Of a DNA stretch of 41,758 bases, positions 30,056 through 36,744 are shown in pieces; position 1 is the stretch's first letter, and every line of letters starts with the position of its first letter. The stretch is from a virus. A program made the position numbers and the translations under genes. The DNA lies in the IMG/VR virus record IMGVR_UViG_3300032893_000125, positions 1 to 41,758 of that record. The stretch is one strand, 5' to 3'. The notes beneath the pieces were generated by a model. It did not search any database, was not told the DNA's origin, and saw only the letters and a program-made list of their open reading frames with translations.

Positions 30056-31498
30056 TTATTCCATCCCATTCATGCGTTTCTGCTGCTCTTCCAGTTCTCG
30101 GAAATGGGCTTGGGCTTCTTCAAACATGCGGTCTTGTTCGGCTTTAGCCCAGGCAGGAGAGCCGTATTTAGGTTTTTCTACCGGAGCTTCGTAGGAGAAA
30201 GCCGGACTCGCTTTGAAAGCATAGAGTACGGCGTCGATAATATCGCTATGTGGTTGTTTTTTAACGATAATTTTATTGGGGGTGCTTTTGTCCCAATCAA
30301 TTTGCACCAGATAAGAGTCTTTGGCGAAGCGGCTATCTGCTTTGGCCTTGAATGTCCCTAACCTTAGATGATCATTAAGGATTTCAACGTTGGTCTGCTT
30401 TTCAGTCTTTTCTGCGGCTTCTATTGGAAGTCCGTGACGACGCCGAATCTCTTCGGCCGCTTTCTTGCCTAGACCGCCTTCGTCCATAATCATCTTCGTG
30501 ATATCATATTCTTTTTGAAGAGCTTTAATCTGCTCAGCTAGGGCAGTAATGTCTTGCTTAGCGGTAACGACTTCTTTCACTAGGTACGTAGTAGCAGATT
30601 TTTCAGACCAGGCTAGAAGGGCCAAGGCGTCACAATCTTTATAGCCTACGTCGATACCAAGAATATAGACATATTTAGTTGGCTTAATGTCTGGTATCTG
30701 TGTGTAATCATTAACTTCTTTATTGTACCGCACCCATAGAGACTTAACATCAAGTACCCACTGATTACGCCACTCTCGGAGTAGAGTAGGATTGTTGTCT
30801 AGCCACTGACGCCTTTTTATGAGATCGGCGATAAAAGCGGCTGGATCTGGCATGAAAGGATTGTCTAGGATAGTCCATTCATGGTGAGAATAACCGTGCT
30901 TTTTCTCACGCGTGATCTCAAAGAAGAAGCCTTGCGGCACCGGGCCTGGCGTACCTGTTACAGCGAGCCAGCCGTCGGTGTAGTCGGAAATAGAAGGGGT
31001 TAGAACGTCGTCGATAAGGGACTGGAGATGGACGCCGAAGTCTTGGGCTTCATCTATGGCTACACCGGGAAATTTACGTCCTTTGATGCGCTTAATGAAA
31101 TTCTTGAGATCGGCGCCCATGAGCTTGAGTTTAGCGCCATTCGGATGAGTGATCGTAAGTTTTGAGTCTAAAAAAGTCAACCCTATCTCGTACTTATCGT
31201 TTAGCTCGTGCATTACCGGCCACATGATGTCGCGGGCTGATTCTTGTGTCAGAGCTAGATAGAGAGACTGGGACTTTGGGTGTTTCTCCATGGTCCTGAT
31301 GAAACGGAGACCAAGGCCTGTTGATTTACCCGCACGGCGAGAGCATTGGGCATCAATGTATCGAGAAGGATCTTCAATAAAAGCATTCTGATAGATCGCC
31401 CTAGAGTCAAGAACTAGAGGTTTAGCGACCTTCTTTTTGCGCTTACTGACCTCTACGGCGAGATCTGTATCTGTTAAAAGGCCAAACTTGTTACTCAT
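30056..31498 (-). CDS. terL: Terminase large subunit
   Basis: 480 residues from the ATG at 31496-31498 (MSNKFGLLTD), which overlaps the upstream TAA by 8 nt; an in-frame start 33 nt earlier lies inside the preceding gene. ATPase domain: QCSRRAGKST (51-60) is the terminase-type Walker A, FPGVAIDEAQDF (143-154) the Walker B with catalytic Glu, and AVTGTPGP (169-176) the coupling motif III. Nuclease domain of RNase H fold: YILGIDVGYKD with Asp283, MIMDE with Asp339 and SDIIDAVLY with Asp422 as the three metal-binding acidic residues. It packages DNA into the prohead through the portal. Confident. Confidence 0.93.
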   Translation of the reverse strand: MSNKFGLLTDTDLAVEVSKRKKKVAKPLVLDSRAIYQNAFIEDPSRYIDAQCSRRAGKSTGLGLRFIRTMEKHPKSQSLYLALTQESARDIMWPVMHELNDKYEIGLTFLDSKLTITHPNGAKLKLMGADLKNFIKRIKGRKFPGVAIDEAQDFGVHLQSLIDDVLTPSISDYTDGWLAVTGTPGPVPQGFFFEITREKKHGYSHHEWTILDNPFMPDPAAFIADLIKRRQWLDNNPTLLREWRNQWVLDVKSLWVRYNKEVNDYTQIPDIKPTKYVYILGIDVGYKDCDALALLAWSEKSATTYLVKEVVTAKQDITALAEQIKALQKEYDITKMIMDEGGLGKKAAEEIRRRHGLPIEAAEKTEKQTNVEILNDHLRLGTFKAKADSRFAKDSYLVQIDWDKSTPNKIIVKKQPHSDIIDAVLYAFKASPAFSYEAPVEKPKYGSPAWAKAEQDRMFEEAQAHFRELEEQQKRMNGME

Positions 31499-31865
31499 CA
31501 CTTTTCCCGAAGTCGACGGGCACTGGGACATAGTGACCAGAAAAATTGTCGGGCTTGCCTATAAGAGTAAGAAACGGATTAACGTTATATACTAGAGAAC
31601 GCATGTGTTCCTTAGCTCGTCGCCTAGCCTCAGGTCTCCAAGAATGCACTCGCTTAGTTTTCTGGGCTGCTAAAGCCCTAGGCATTTTGTGTTTGTATCG
31701 CGCTAATAGGTGAATAAACGCGTCTTGGTGCTCGGTGTAATGGTAATTGTATAAAAGGCGAAGTACTCTGACTTGGACTCTAGAAGACATAGAGCCCTTA
31801 GGTCTATTTTCCCGTTTTTCAATTCTTGTCTCGCGCCAATGTAACTTCCACTCCTCGCGCGTCAT
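31491..31865 (-). CDS. Basic protein before terminase, possible small terminase
   Basis: 124 residues, very basic (Arg/Lys/His) and helical: MTREEWKLHWRETRIEKRENRPKG, SSRVQVRVLRLLYNYHYTEHQDAFIHLLARYKHK, and KRVHSWRPEARRRAKEHMRSLVYNVNPF. It is coupled by ATGA to the upstream gene and its 3' end overlaps the terminase large subunit start. DNA binding is likely from charge and helix content. Either this or the acidic 103-residue gene upstream could be the small terminase subunit; no signature decides it. Confidence 0.65.
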   Translation of the reverse strand: MTREEWKLHWRETRIEKRENRPKGSMSSRVQVRVLRLLYNYHYTEHQDAFIHLLARYKHKMPRALAAQKTKRVHSWRPEARRRAKEHMRSLVYNVNPFLTLIGKPDNFSGHYVPVPVDFGKSDE

Positions 31866-32173
31866 TCTGTTTTCCTTCGCGCTAATTCGGCTTCTAGCTC
31901 TTCGTCAGAAGCGTCTTTTGTGGCGTCAAGCTGCTTTTTCTTCATGTCTTGAAGGATACCCATAAGGTCCTTCAAATTCATGACGGTCTCACGTTCTGGT
32001 ATCTGACCGCCTCTGACAGACAACAGAATAGTGTCCATGATGGACTGACACGCCGTGAGACCGTCACGAAGAAGAGCGTCTACTGAGGGTTCTTTAGACG
32101 CGACGAGAGTAGGATTTGTGTAGAACCCATTCTCATCTTTGAGGCCTTTCCCTGGGATACGTCGATCGCTCAT
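31862..32173 (-). CDS. Small helical protein, possible small terminase component
   Basis: 103 residues. ATG overlaps the upstream stop (ATGA). After a polar start (MSDRRIPGKGLKDENGFYTNPTLV) the protein is helical and mixed-charge (VDALLRDGLTACQSIMDTILLSV; ETVMNLKDLMGILQDMKKKQLDA; SDEELEAELARRK), consistent with an oligomerising small phage protein. Its place two genes before the large terminase makes a terminase small subunit possible, but no helix-turn-helix is evident. Confidence 0.6.
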   Translation of the reverse strand: MSDRRIPGKGLKDENGFYTNPTLVASKEPSVDALLRDGLTACQSIMDTILLSVRGGQIPERETVMNLKDLMGILQDMKKKQLDATKDASDEELEAELARRKTE

Positions 32174-32394
32174 TTTACCTGTTTGAGAGCAGGCTTAACC
32201 GTAGCAAACTTGCAGCCCTGGATATTGGCGAGTGGCACGATGAAGTGAACGCCCTTATAATGCACCTCAAGCCCTTCTGACGTCCAGAACATAGTCATAC
32301 CGGTGTACTTGTTCGTCGAGAGAGTCGCTTCGAGATTGCCCGTTTCAGGACAAAAGAAAGCCTGATGGAGTCTGGCGTAATCTACCTGCCTCAT
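32170..32394 (-). CDS. Small beta-rich phage protein, unknown
   Basis: 74 residues with a helical start (MRQVDYARLHQAFFCPETGN) and a beta-rich rest (MTMFWTSEGLEVHYKGVHFIVPLANIQGCKF). The 'h-Y-K-g-v-x-F-i-V-P-L-a-N-I' end is a shape seen in small uncharacterised phage proteins. It begins directly after the coiled-coil gene stop with no gap and is coupled to the next gene. Function unknown. Confidence 0.6.
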   Translation of the reverse strand: MRQVDYARLHQAFFCPETGNLEATLSTNKYTGMTMFWTSEGLEVHYKGVHFIVPLANIQGCKFATVKPALKQVK

Positions 32395-32643
32395 TTACGC
32401 CTCCGCCTTAGTTTCTGAAGAGGTAGCCGACGCCTTTTCAGCTTCAGCCTTAGCAGCCGCAACCTTCTGTTCGACTAACACCAGGTCGTTATATTCCTTT
32501 TGGAGAGAGTCAAGCGCCTCTCCAAACTGTCTAAGCTCGCGTTCTTTTTCAGCAATAGCACGCGTAACAACGCCTACTCGGAAAAGAAGATTGTTATAGT
32601 CGGTCTGGACGTCAGCAGAAGTTCGGGGTTTTTGTTCGGGCAT
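32395..32643 (-). CDS. Small coiled-coil protein, unknown
   Basis: 82 residues, nearly all one coiled-coil helix (VQTDYNNLLFRVGVVTRAIAEKERELRQFGEALDSLQKEYNDLVLVEQKVAAAKAEAEKA), ending in a Thr/Ser/Glu tail. Comparable short coiled-coil proteins are common in late phage operons, where they act as assembly factors or chaperones, but none is diagnostic. It lies between the GNAT-like gene and the 74-residue gene. Confidence 0.6.
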   Translation of the reverse strand: MPEQKPRTSADVQTDYNNLLFRVGVVTRAIAEKERELRQFGEALDSLQKEYNDLVLVEQKVAAAKAEAEKASATSSETKAEA

Positions 32644-32653
32644 AATTTTCCTT

Positions 32654-33076
32654 TCAGATTAATGGGTTAAAGATAGTTTTAGGATACAGTTTAGTTAAGA
32701 TGGCCTCGCCGGCTCGGGTGAGGTGCGTTGCGGCATAGGCTTCAGGAGGGAGGAGATCTTTAGAAAGGCCAATACCTCTCCACTCCTTCTTAACGTACGC
32801 CCAATCTATTACGGTAACACCTCCGGCCTGGCGATAAACGGCGTAGCCAGTGATAACTTCTGGGTCGTCTTTCAAGCAGGCGACTTTGACTATTACACCG
32901 GGGGACTGGAGGATACGTTCGATCACTTTGTGGTAGCCATCCATGAAGATAGCTTTTGGTATCTTGCGAAAGAAGGCATCTCCGCCATAGTATAGGCCTT
33001 TGAGCCACGTGTTGAAGACAAAGGCTACGTCTCCCTGTTCTACGTTGCGTATGGCTATAAGGTCTGATTTATTCAT
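32654..33076 (-). CDS. GNAT-family N-acetyltransferase-like protein
   Basis: 140 residues. The N-terminal IAIRNVEQGDVAFVFNTWLKGLYYGG and AIFMDGYHKVIERILQ match the small phage acetyltransferase-like proteins. VIVKVACLKDDPEVITGYAVYRQAGGVTVIDWAYVKKEWRGIGLSKDLL (61-109) gives two GNAT strands followed by motif A with R-G-I-G (100-103), the acetyl-CoA pyrophosphate loop. It overlaps the helix-turn-helix gene by ATGA. The role in phages is unknown; proposed targets include host proteins. Confidence 0.75.
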   Translation of the reverse strand: MNKSDLIAIRNVEQGDVAFVFNTWLKGLYYGGDAFFRKIPKAIFMDGYHKVIERILQSPGVIVKVACLKDDPEVITGYAVYRQAGGVTVIDWAYVKKEWRGIGLSKDLLPPEAYAATHLTRAGEAILTKLYPKTIFNPLI

Positions 33077-33522
33077 TTAAGCTTTGTCGTCATTTCGTTT
33101 GCAAGTTTTTGAATTATCTGATGAATTCTAGATCGCTTTGGAACCTTGACGCCTTTCTTCTTGAGCAGCTGAGGAATCTTGTAGACAGAAACACCCTCTG
33201 AATGATATTTCCAAATCGCCCGTTCGAGCGGAGAGGCGAAAGTGTAGTCATAAAGGAACTGCCCTGCCAGCCTGTAATACTCTTCTTTCGCCTGAAATGC
33301 TGTGGGATTGTGGGAAGACGGCGACGCGAAGTGAGAGCTTGCCCATGATTTGAGATTGCCGTCTTCCCGCTGCTCGATATCCTCAAAGCCTGCATTAGCT
33401 AGTCTTTCGTCCCATACTTTTTGCAGAGCTAGAAGATGCGAAGGACATAGGTTTTCGTGTACTTTAGTCTTTCCTGCGCAGTGCGAGCACTTAGGCGCGG
33501 GTTGTGGATTGGGTATCTGCAC
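33073..33522 (-). CDS. Zinc-finger plus helix-turn-helix-like protein
   Basis: 149 residues, GTG start at 33520-33522, which lies exactly on the plus-strand CACCGGGG copy. The N-terminus CSHCAGKTKVHENLC shows a possible C-x-x-C...C zinc site. The C-terminal ERAIWKYHSEGVSVYKIPQLLKKKGVKVPKRSRIHQIIQKL has the helix-turn-helix spacing of sigma-like or recombinase-type DNA-binding segments ('a-x-x-x-x-x-x-G-x-s-x-x-x-I-x-x-x-L-x-x-x-g'). It overlaps the upstream gene by 32 nt. Possible late-gene regulator or terminase accessory factor; inference. Confidence 0.6.
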   Translation of the reverse strand: MQIPNPQPAPKCSHCAGKTKVHENLCPSHLLALQKVWDERLANAGFEDIEQREDGNLKSWASSHFASPSSHNPTAFQAKEEYYRLAGQFLYDYTFASPLERAIWKYHSEGVSVYKIPQLLKKKGVKVPKRSRIHQIIQKLANEMTTKLK

Positions 33523-33895
33523 CGGGGGCCGCTCCTGTAATAGGGATGACGGTCGCTTCCGGTTTAGATTGCAACGATGCTTTTTGCGCTGCAGCTTCAG
33601 CAGCAGCCTTAGCCTGCTGCTCTTCTTTGAGCTGGGTCATCACGCCGTGCGCAATTTCTTTTGAAGCAGCAGCCAGACCACAAAGCCCGAAGTAGCGCTT
33701 CGGCTTATAGGCCGTAGTCTGGCCGGTATTAAGAACTATGGCCGCAAGCATGAAACGAACGCTTGCGTTATCGGGGAACTGATATACGTCAATAAGGTCT
33801 TTAGCCCATTTCTCGTATTCAGTCATGCCCCTCGGGAGGGGAGTCGGAATCCAGTGAAGAAAGTATTTTTTAAAAAATCGAATAACAGTGTTCAT
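33491..33895 (-). CDS. First gene of the late operon, unknown
   Basis: 134 residues, with the ATG at 33893-33895 only 6 nt downstream of a TACAGT -10 element, so the mRNA may be leaderless. MNTVIRFFKKYFLHWIPTPLPRG starts with an amphipathic aromatic/basic helix. The middle (EYEKWAKDLIDVYQFPDNASVRFMLAAIVLNTGQTTAYKPKRYFGL) is a compact helical domain, and the C-terminus is an Ala/Gln coiled-coil tail (EEQQAKAAAEAAAQKASLQS) plus a disordered end. Conserved in shape with small phage proteins of unknown function; no domain named. Confidence 0.65.
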   Translation of the reverse strand: MNTVIRFFKKYFLHWIPTPLPRGMTEYEKWAKDLIDVYQFPDNASVRFMLAAIVLNTGQTTAYKPKRYFGLCGLAAASKEIAHGVMTQLKEEQQAKAAAEAAAQKASLQSKPEATVIPITGAAPGADTQSTTRA

Positions 33896-33901
33896 AAAGA
33901 C

Positions 33902-33930
33902 ACTGTATCAAATTATACCCAAATTGTCAA
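33902..33930 (-). promoter_or_regulatory. Sigma70-like promoter driving the late operon
   Basis: On the minus strand TTGACA (33925-33930), a 17-nt spacer and TACAGT (33902-33907). A perfect TATAAT also occurs in the spacer (33912-33917) but has no -35 at proper distance. It lies directly after the terminator stem and its U-tract, and 6 nt before an ATG, with no ribosome site between, suggesting leaderless or very short-leader initiation. Confidence 0.7.
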
Positions 33931-33933
33931 GAC

Positions 33934-33983
33934 AAAAAGACGAGTAAAATCAATATTTCTATAAGTCTTTGATTTTACTCGTC
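33934..33983 (-). terminator. Intrinsic terminator between early and late regions
   Basis: Perfect 15-bp stem GACGAGTAAAATCAA (33939-33953) / TTGATTTTACTCGTC (33969-33983) with a 15-nt loop. On the minus strand it is followed by TTTTT. The stem includes the last codons and stop of the 78-residue gene. It is the longest perfect stem seen in the window and separates replication genes from packaging/structural genes. Confidence 0.9.
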
Positions 33984-34211
33984 TAATTCACCATACTCTT
34001 CGTCGATAACTGCGCGATTAGTAGCGTCAAATTGCACGGAGTCCATGTCGCCGGCTTCGATGAGACCAAAAGCAATAGTAACTTCTTCTTCTGGAATTCC
34101 AATAGAGAGAAGAAGATTTTCGGCCTCTGGTGCTGACATATCTGCTTCCCAGGCGGCGTACTCTAAAGCCTTAACGTTATACTTGCCACGATGATATGAT
34201 AGCGTTGTCAT
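33975..34211 (-). CDS. Small acidic protein, unknown
   Basis: 78 residues. ATGA overlap with the upstream gene. A basic start (MTTLSYHRGKYNVKALEYAAWEADM) is followed by an acidic rest (SAPEAENLLLSIGIPEEEVTIAFGLIEAGDMD) ending in EEYGELDE. A net-negative small early protein of this type could be an inhibitor or DNA mimic, but no family is recognised. Its stop codon lies inside the terminator stem. Confidence 0.65.
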   Translation of the reverse strand: MTTLSYHRGKYNVKALEYAAWEADMSAPEAENLLLSIGIPEEEVTIAFGLIEAGDMDSVQFDATNRAVIDEEYGELDE

Positions 34212-34411
34212 ATTGAACTCTTCCTTTTACGAAGTTTGAAGTCTATTTCAATCACATTTGTTGTGTCAACGATCTTAGGTCTGAATTTCTGTAAACGAGA
34301 GTCTGGACTAAAGCTTATCAAATAGTCTGCGTCCGAAGGATGAAAACCTAGAGCGATGAGATGACACCTCTTACAATTACAACCTGGTGTATATGCGTGC
34401 ATTGGACCCAT
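34208..34411 (-). CDS. Small CxCxxC zinc-type protein
   Basis: 67 residues if started at the ATG at 34409-34411 (AGCAAGG upstream); an in-frame TTG seven codons earlier (34432) has no ribosome site. MGPMHAYTPGCNCKRCHLIALG carries a C-x-C-x-x-C-H cluster near the N-terminus, like the short phage zinc proteins with 'H-G-t-x-x-G-Y-x-x-G-C-r-C-x-x-C'. The C-terminus is basic (KLRKRKSSI), suggesting nucleic acid binding. Coupled to the following acidic gene by ATGA. Confidence 0.6.
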   Translation of the reverse strand: MGPMHAYTPGCNCKRCHLIALGFHPSDADYLISFSPDSRLQKFRPKIVDTTNVIEIDFKLRKRKSSI

Positions 34412-34413
34412 TC

Positions 34414-34485
34414 TTATGGCCTTGCTAACCAAATAATCGTCGCTGCCAGCATTGAAAACTTAACAACATCATATACTCCGATCAT
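34414..34485 (-). CDS. Micro-ORF encoding a single transmembrane peptide
   Basis: 23 residues, ATG at 34483-34485 overlapping the stop of the 30-residue ORF as ATGA, stop TAA at 34414-34416. The peptide MIGVYDVVKFSMLAATIIWL is mostly one hydrophobic helix. There is no ribosome site of its own, so it would need coupling. Coding status uncertain. Confidence 0.35.
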   Translation of the reverse strand: MIGVYDVVKFSMLAATIIWLARP

Positions 34486-34574
34486 ACGAAGATCACCGTA
34501 AAACCTAGACTAATAAGCAAACGGTAACTTTCGACGCTAAGTTTGCGGACCCTAACCACTTTAGATACTTTCAT
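34482..34574 (-). CDS. Micro-ORF behind the early promoter
   Basis: 30 residues, ATG at 34572-34574 with a perfect AGGAGG ribosome site 7-8 nt upstream, itself just after the GATAGT -10. The peptide MKVSKVVRVRKLSVESYRLL ends in a hydrophobic segment (LISLGFTVIFV), i.e. a basic N-terminus and a short membrane-like tail. The strong initiation signals suggest it is translated. Confidence 0.5.
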   Translation of the reverse strand: MKVSKVVRVRKLSVESYRLLISLGFTVIFV

Positions 34575-34593
34575 GCTGTTGCCTCCTGAAAGT

Positions 34594-34622
34594 ACTATCT
34601 CAAAAATAACATGCTAAGTCAA
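34594..34622 (-). promoter_or_regulatory. Sigma70-like promoter downstream of the DNA polymerase
   Basis: On the minus strand TTGACT (34617-34622), 17-nt spacer, GATAGT (34594-34599), then TTTCAGGAGG and an ATG. It would drive the small genes between the polymerase and the terminator at 33,934. It matches the promoter at 22606-22634 in -35, spacing, -10 type and the TTTCAGGAGG that follows. Confidence 0.65.
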
Positions 34623-34632
34623 ACTTTTTATT

Positions 34633-36744
34633 CTACTTAAGATCCGCTAAGTTATAGGCAATCTTGGGCTCTGCTATTAAGGCTACTCCAGGTAGTTCGC
34701 AAGTGTTCTCCATGGCGTTCTTGAGCACGATAGACATAGCGTCACCCAATTCTTCGGGACCTTCGAGGACCAGCTCATCGTGCACCTGAAGTACGACTTT
34801 CACTTCTTTCCAGCGTTTATCGCTTTCAGAAAGACGCCTGCGTTCATTGCATACGGCAATAGCTGCCCTATTCATTATCGAAGCAGCCGTGCTTTGAATA
34901 GGACTGTTCATCGCCTGGTTCAAGATATTACGCTGATCGTATTCTAAGTCTTCGTGTTTCTTGTCTTTTGGAATGTTTAGCGCTTCTGGCAGACGCCTCG
35001 GGCGCCCATATAGGTTAGTTACTCTCCCTTCTTTCTTGACGATCTGGTGAGATAACAACATTCTATCTCGGACACCGGGGAAGCTGTGGAAGTAGTTTTG
35101 AATGATTTCACGCGCGTCGTCAGTTGTTTTACCTAGTGATGGCGCCATCTTAAAGGCTGTCGTGCCGTAGGCGGCGGCTAAGGCAAAAGTCTTGGAAGCA
35201 TTTCTAAGTTCTGGGTAGCGTTTGGCGAATGAGTTTTTGTCGTCTTTCTTCATAGAACAGCCTGAGATATTGAACACTTCGGCTCCTACGACTGAATAAA
35301 AGTCGTCGCCTGTTTTAAAACACTCTAATAAGCGTTTATCGCCGCTATAGGAGGCAAAGATGCGAGGCTCTAACTGAGAATAGTCAGCTCCTACAAAGAC
35401 CTTCTCTGGACGGGATACGATGCAGGCTTTGACGCGCTTGTCGTCTCTTGGTAGATTCTGGAAATTAGGCTCTTTGCTACTGTAACGACCGGAGGTGGTG
35501 CCGTGCTGAAGAAAGCTTGGACGAATAACATTGTAGTCAGTCATGCGTTCCTGGATGCCTATGACATAAGTGCCCAGAAGCTTGTCAGCTTTCTTATAGG
35601 CTAGTAGGCGCTCGGCCCATTTGTACCTCTTTGAATATTTTGTTAAGGATTCTTTACCGCACGACAGATACTTCCAATAGTCCTCGATTTTCTTCTCTCG
35701 GTGCTTTTTGCCCTTGGAGTCAGTATAAGCTTTGGCATATACTTCTCCTTTTCGCGCTTTGATCTCGGCGATAAAAGCTCGTTTATCGCTAGGGGCATAG
35801 GGGATCTTAATGTGAAGTTTTCTGCACATTTCGCGGCCTGCTTTAGTTAACACCCGAAATTCATTGCCTAATTTGTCGAACAGAAGCCAAGATAGCTGTT
35901 GAGTGGCGTTGATATTGAAATGGTTAGTCTCCCCAGTGCCTGGGTATTTCTCTCTCACATCTTCGTAGACCTCTGCTTCGATGAAAGCCTTAGCCTCCAT
36001 GCATTCCGTCTCAAGCGATCCCCTGAGCTGCTGTAACTTCACCGGGTCGACGCGCAGCCCCGTGGTATTTAGGTCATAGGTAGGACCCCGTAGAAGAGGC
36101 ATAGACTCATCGTCGTAAAAGAACTTGTCTAGCCCCTCCTCGAAGAGCTGCTCTACAAAGACGCCGAAGAGCTTCATCGTCAATATTGCGTCCTTAGCGC
36201 CGTATTTAGCGATCAGCTCCCAATCGCCTTTATAAAGCTCATAACACTCTTTCGTGAGCTGGCCTCCATTCCTAGTGACCGACTCTTTCATCTCAAGCTG
36301 TTCTTTTTTGGAATCTTCTCCGAAGAGAGAGACAGATAGCTCTTTTAGGCCGTTTCGGCGGTTCTCGTTTAGGAGGTGTCCGGCAATCATAGTGTCCGTA
36401 TGCAGAGAGTCTATTAGTTGCACGCCGAAGTTGTTAAAGGTCATAGCACAGTCAAAGGGGCCGTTATGCATTATGAGTTTTTTGGTTTTTAGGACTTCCA
36501 GAAACTCTTTGATACCGTCGACTGTCTCGATAAAAACGAGTTTCTGTTCTTGCACGTCCCAGTAAGCTGTCACAATGTAATAGCCAGTTTCGCAGTCTGT
36601 CGCAATACTCATTCCAATGATATGAGACTCTTTGTCTACACCGTTGGTCTCGGTATCGTAGGCGATGAATTCGACATCCCTGATTAGAGTTTGTAACTCT
36701 TTAAGCTGCTGGAGCGTCGTTATCGTGGCTAACTGCTCGCTCAT
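34633..36744 (-). CDS. Family A DNA polymerase with 3'-5' exonuclease
   Basis: 703 residues. Exonuclease domain: FIAYDTETNG (D30, E32), MHNGPFDCAM (D98) and KYGAKDAIL (Y181, D185) are Exo I-III with all acidic residues present. Polymerase domain: motif A VGADYSQLEPRI (about 451-462), motif B RNASKTFALAAAYG (R514, K518, Y526-G527), motif C QVHDE (653-657). The position equivalent to E. coli Phe762 is Leu522. No 5' nuclease domain is present, normal for phage enzymes. The ATG has an A/G-rich ribosome site and the first 44 nt overlap the PAPS-reductase-like gene in another frame. It replicates the phage genome with the primase-helicase. Confident. Confidence 0.95.
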   Translation of the reverse strand: MSEQLATITTLQQLKELQTLIRDVEFIAYDTETNGVDKESHIIGMSIATDCETGYYIVTAYWDVQEQKLVFIETVDGIKEFLEVLKTKKLIMHNGPFDCAMTFNNFGVQLIDSLHTDTMIAGHLLNENRRNGLKELSVSLFGEDSKKEQLEMKESVTRNGGQLTKECYELYKGDWELIAKYGAKDAILTMKLFGVFVEQLFEEGLDKFFYDDESMPLLRGPTYDLNTTGLRVDPVKLQQLRGSLETECMEAKAFIEAEVYEDVREKYPGTGETNHFNINATQQLSWLLFDKLGNEFRVLTKAGREMCRKLHIKIPYAPSDKRAFIAEIKARKGEVYAKAYTDSKGKKHREKKIEDYWKYLSCGKESLTKYSKRYKWAERLLAYKKADKLLGTYVIGIQERMTDYNVIRPSFLQHGTTSGRYSSKEPNFQNLPRDDKRVKACIVSRPEKVFVGADYSQLEPRIFASYSGDKRLLECFKTGDDFYSVVGAEVFNISGCSMKKDDKNSFAKRYPELRNASKTFALAAAYGTTAFKMAPSLGKTTDDAREIIQNYFHSFPGVRDRMLLSHQIVKKEGRVTNLYGRPRRLPEALNIPKDKKHEDLEYDQRNILNQAMNSPIQSTAASIMNRAAIAVCNERRRLSESDKRWKEVKVVLQVHDELVLEGPEELGDAMSIVLKNAMENTCELPGVALIAEPKIAYNLADLK

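Noticed and set aside
31499-31531. Upstream ATG for the terminase large subunit
   Set aside because: The extra residues lie in the preceding gene and lack a ribosome site; MSNKFG at 31498 is the expected beginning.
36701-36744. Frameshift joining the PAPS-reductase-like gene and the polymerase
   Set aside because: The 44-nt overlap has a normal polymerase ATG with a ribosome site, no slippery sequence was seen, and both proteins are complete alone.
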